Part shown: positions 43,107 to 45,467 of the stretch, in pieces
Layout of the letters: each line of letters starts with the position of its first letter
Numbering within the stretch: the stretch's first letter is position 1
NCBI RefSeq assembly: GCF_001051235.1
Contig: NZ_CBTJ020000021.1
Coordinates: forward strand, 1 to 45,467
Reading direction: 5' to 3'
Source of the DNA: Candidatus Competibacter denitrificans Run_A_D11
GTDB taxonomy: Bacteria; Pseudomonadota; Gammaproteobacteria; Competibacterales; Competibacteraceae
DNA: 45,467 nt
Position numbers and translations under genes: made by a program
Notes under the pieces: generated by a model
Told to the model about the DNA's origin: nothing
Seen by the model: the letters and a program-made list of their open reading frames with translations, nothing else
The model's database searches: none

Positions 43107-44273
43107 TTACTCTTCCGCATGCCGGATTATTTCAGCGATTTGTTGCGCTTCCGGCAGTTTCAACGCCTGGGCGGCTTGTAAAGCCAAGCGCAGCAACGCC
43201 AACGCCTTTTCCCGATCTCCCGCCGAGTTGCGCGCCAGATAATTGATCCCGATGTTGGCGCGACAGATAAGCGCATCCCGCGCTGCTTGCAGCCGCTCGT
43301 AGACCGGCAGTTGTTCCTCCTGGCGGATGCGCAGCGCTTCGTCCAGTTGGCCGCGCGCCTGATAAACATCGGCGATTTTCCCCAGCGTCACCGCCCGCGC
43401 GCGCACGTCCCCCAGCCGCTCGTAGACCGGCAGTTGTTCCTCCTGGCGGATGCGCAGCGCTTCGTCCAGTTGGCCGCGCGCCTGATAAACATCGGCGATT
43501 TTCCCCAGCGTCACCGCCCGCGCGCGTACGTCCCCCAGCCGCTCGTAGACCGGCAGTTGTTCCTCCTGGCGGATGCGCAGCGCTTCGTCCAGTTGGCCAA
43601 TGCTGGCCAGCAAATCCGCTAACTCATCCAACAACAAGCCCAGAATTTCATCGTCCGGCGGGGGTTTGGCGGCGACGGATTCGCGCAAGATGGCAATGCG
43701 GTAACTGCGCTCGGCCAAGGTGCGCGGATCGACAAGATTCATTTGAGGCTGCGGTATTTCGCGGGGGCCGACGGGCGTGGTGGTAAAGGCATAAACACCA
43801 CCGCGCCACGCCCAAAGATCGGGAGCCAAGTCAATAACCTGGGTCACGCTTTCGGCGCTCAACCAAACGATCAATCGCACCGGTATGCCAAAAGCGATGG
43901 CCTCGCGGCGGATGTTGAAATCCTGCCAACGATCTTTATCGAACCAGCCGTCTACGCCGGTTAAATGAATCGCCGCATGGTTGCTAGCCAAGCGACGCAG
44001 CTCGGTTTCAAGCGCGGCAAAATCGGCCACGTTGTGAGTGCTTAGATCGATCTGAGCTACCGGCTGGCCAAGATCGGCGAACACATGATCAAGCTGTTCC
44101 ATCAACATGTTGCGATAGCTGGCTTCGGTGAATTCGGCAAACAGCAGTTGAAAATGGCTACCGTATCGCAGCCTTTTGATCAAGCGCTGAAAATCGGCGA
44201 CATGTTCGGGCCGCAGCGCACTGGCCACCCAATGGCGCGCGTAGTCGAAATCAAACGGCCCATTCCTCGCCAC
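43107..44273 (-). CDS. TPR protein with degenerate NTPase-like N-terminal domain
   Basis: A protein of about 388 residues if started at the GTG at 44273, eight bases after the ATPase stop; earlier starts lie inside that gene. Residues 1 to about 165 resemble the decayed STAND/AAA-like domains that precede TPRs in large regulatory or defence proteins: LRYGSHFQLLFAEF, RLIVWLSAESV and APDLWAWRGGVYAF, with no Walker A. From about 210 helical repeats of 41 residues follow, built on LDEALRIRQEEQLPVYERLG and RARAVTLGKIADVYQARG; three copies are nearly identical. The tail is a more diverged TPR pair. It probably works with the upstream ATPase as a binding scaffold; no effector domain is seen. Confidence 0.72.
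   Translation of the reverse strand: MARNGPFDFDYARHWVASALRPEHVADFQRLIKRLRYGSHFQLLFAEFTEASYRNMLMEQLDHVFADLGQPVAQIDLSTHNVADFAALETELRRLASNHAAIHLTGVDGWFDKDRWQDFNIRREAIAFGIPVRLIVWLSAESVTQVIDLAPDLWAWRGGVYAFTTTPVGPREIPQPQMNLVDPRTLAERSYRIAILRESVAAKPPPDDEILGLLLDELADLLASIGQLDEALRIRQEEQLPVYERLGDVRARAVTLGKIADVYQARGQLDEALRIRQEEQLPVYERLGDVRARAVTLGKIADVYQARGQLDEALRIRQEEQLPVYERLQAARDALICRANIGINYLARNSAGDREKALALLRLALQAAQALKLPEAQQIAEIIRHAEE
43291..43598. repeat. Tandem 123-bp repeats in the TPR gene
   Basis: Units begin at 43291, 43414 and 43537; the first two are complete (123 bp, 41 codons) and differ at a single base, and the third continues 62 bases. The unit length is a multiple of three, so copy number can change without frameshift. 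Near identity at the DNA level means recent duplication or ongoing homogenisation. Confidence 0.92.
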
Positions 44274-44280
44274 GGGGTCG

Positions 44281-45378
44281 CTAGCTCCCCGCGGCTGGCG
44301 ACGGCAAGAGCGAGCGGGCGCGCTGATAGCCATCCAGCGTGCGCACCACCGGATGACTGCGCCGCCACGACGCATCGTTGTATTCGAGCAACGCCAAGTT
44401 GTAGAGCAATCGGCGAGTGCGCTCGTCATTGCCGGCATGGATTGCGTCGCTGTCGATCCGAGCCAGCAGCGCGTAATCCTCCGGCTCTAGGAAACGACGA
44501 TATTCCGAGGCCAGTTGCTTGATCGCCGCTTCAATATCCGCCGCCGTGAGCCTGTCACCCTCAGCGAACTCGCAACTGAGCTTGAGTAAAATCAGCAGTT
44601 CGCGGGGATGGCCGCCGGAATGCTCGACAAGGCGGTCGATATCCGCATCGCTGGCGAAGATGGAGCGATCAGCCCGCCGTAACAAAATGGCGCGCATGGC
44701 AACCCAGCCCGCCTCACAGCGCGCGCTATGCTTTTCATAGAGCTTGATCATGGGCAACACCAGGTCGTCGTCCAGTTTGCCGGCAAGATGGCTTTCATAT
44801 TTGAGATTGATGGGTGCGGTGTAAACCGCCAGCACCGTAATCGCCAGCAATTGCTCTACGTCGTAAATGAAGAACCGGCGGGTGTCCTCACCGCGCAGCT
44901 TGTCGGTGCCGTCGATGAGAAACAAAAGGCGCCGCGCCTTGTTGGCATCGGTCAGCGCTGTTTCAGCGGCTCTCAGCAATTCGTTAAATGCATCGGCCAA
45001 ATCGCTGAAGGTGTTGCGGATCACCTGCCGCAGCGATTCCTTGTAGGTGTGATTGTTCTTGAACGCGGTGGTGAAGCGGCCCAGCAATTCCAGCAGGTAA
45101 GGTATGCCGCTGTTCGCCGTGACGCTGGTTTCGATGCCAAGCGTGAGTTCACTGGTTTTTTCCTGATTGACCACCTTTTCAGCGAACCAGTTTTCCAACT
45201 TGCTCAACGCTGCGGCGGGCAGGGTTATCTTTTGACCGGACACTCGTTCGAGCAGTGCGCGAGCCATTGCCATGAGCACATCGGCATACTGCAAATTGTG
45301 GCGGTCGAGCAGCACATTAATATCCACCTCGACAGTGAAAAACCGTCCCGGTCCACTCAGCTCGCTGACATATAGCAA
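44281..45378 (-). pseudogene. AAA-type ATPase lacking its 5' end
   Basis: The open frame covers 365 codons from a TTG at 45378 but looks like the C-terminal part of a larger P-loop ATPase. It starts inside the strand that normally follows Walker A (FFTVEVDINVLLDRHNLQYADVL in the family pattern, shown here from residue 13), contains a Walker B-like LLFLIDGTDKL, a sensor-like ITVLAVYTAPIN, and a HSGGHPRELLILLKLS segment typical of AAA/NACHT-like winged regions. No GxxGxGK is present, and the frame meets a stop at 45400-45402, where the IS630-type element begins on the other strand. It probably cannot bind ATP normally. It is eight bases upstream of the TPR gene, likely its operon partner. Confidence 0.7.
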
Positions 45379-45382
45379 GATT

Positions 45383-45400
45383 GAATAATTCTGATTATTC
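45383..45400. repeat. Inverted repeat at the ATPase/transposase junction
   Basis: GAATAAT (45383-45389) pairs with ATTATTC (45394-45400) around TCTG. It sits exactly where the ATPase frame loses sense and just before the transposase start at 45408, so it may belong to the end of the insertion element. The true terminal repeat cannot be set without the element's other end. Confidence 0.4.
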
Positions 45401-45407
45401 TATAGGG

Positions 45408-45467
45408 ATGGCCTATTCACTTGATTTTCGACTTCATGTACTGGCGATCCGGCAGCGGGATCAGCTA
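45408..45467 (+). CDS. IS630-like transposase, N-terminal fragment at window edge
   Basis: The last 60 bases encode MAYSLDFRLHVLAIRQRDQL, which matches the usual start of IS630-family transposases (M-x-YS-x-D-x-R, then a helix of the DNA-binding domain). The frame stays open to the edge, so only 20 codons are visible. It is oriented away from the truncated ATPase gene, as expected for an element inserted in that gene. Confidence 0.65.
   Translation, partial: MAYSLDFRLHVLAIRQRDQL

Noticed and set aside
43287..43622. Repeats in the TPR gene as a CRISPR array
   Set aside because: The unit is 123 bp, coding and contiguous with no variable spacers, so it is a protein repeat.
42590..45467. Integrated element with att sites at tRNA-Leu
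   Set aside because: No duplicate of the tRNA 3' end and no integrase within the window; kept only as a possible island boundary.

Overview
The window reads as a chromosomal segment of a gammaproteobacterium with moderately high GC (about 55-60 % by eye; not computed). The reasons are a fabA-fabB pair, a divergent rluD-pgeF / bamD block, a TIGR04211-type SH3 protein, FolB, PlsY, AmpG and full-length Pta with a DRTGG region. The lineage cannot be fixed from sequence alone; an environmental, metabolically versatile group is plausible, and any narrower name would be a guess.

Layout. (1) 1-1,630: a small secreted protein of unknown function and an RlpA-like double-psi beta-barrel protein converge on a 9-bp inverted repeat, followed by an N-terminal stub of an MrpA/MnhA-type antiporter subunit. 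(2) 1,629-7,335: a glycan-assembly cluster with a GT2 enzyme with a coiled-coil tail, a second putative glycosyltransferase, an AT-rich SAM methyltransferase bracketed by 26-bp imperfect direct repeats, and a large two-part GT4 enzyme. (3) 7,382-12,273: nagA, an AEC-family carrier, pyrE, an exonuclease III family gene and ampG. (4) 12,292-27,890, all on the minus strand: a 14-gene uronate-catabolism block read as kdgK, uxuA, SDR-type mannonate/fructuronate oxidoreductase, TRAP transporter dctP-dctQ-dctM, uxaC, a YdhR-like protein, KDPG aldolase, a second PfkB kinase, aldose-6-phosphate mutarotase, YhcH family, pta and a GH3 lipoprotein. A TerC N-terminal stub with a one-base frameshift and a sigma70-like promoter overlapped by a palindrome lie just upstream. 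(5) 28,249-42,465: housekeeping genes, including caxA, a GCS2-family ligase, a MidA-type methyltransferase, folB, plsY, a SpoT-like HD hydrolase, fabAB, thiL, pgeF, rluD, bamD and a nitroreductase. (6) 42,590-end: tRNA-Leu(UAA), then accessory DNA with a TPR protein containing near-identical 123-bp repeats, an AAA-type ATPase lacking its 5' end, and the first 20 codons of an IS630-like transposase.

How the genes work together. The uronate block forms a nearly complete route. The TRAP system would import a hexuronate. UxaC would isomerise glucuronate to fructuronate. The SDR enzyme would reduce it to mannonate, UxuA would dehydrate that to 2-keto-3-deoxygluconate, KdgK would phosphorylate it, and the KDPG aldolase would split it to pyruvate and glyceraldehyde-3-phosphate. 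The galacturonate-specific enzymes (UxaA, UxaB) and a dedicated regulator are not seen. Pta, the mutarotase, YhcH and the GH3 lipoprotein extend the block toward acetate metabolism, sugar anomer handling and substrate release.

Most interesting points: the uronate block appears to sit behind the promoter of a destroyed terC gene; it carries two PfkB kinases and an unexplained YdhR-like gene; the methyltransferase looks like an inserted cassette whose flanking repeats preserve an old stop/start overlap; and the AAA/TPR module next to tRNA-Leu appears to have been broken by an IS630-type element.
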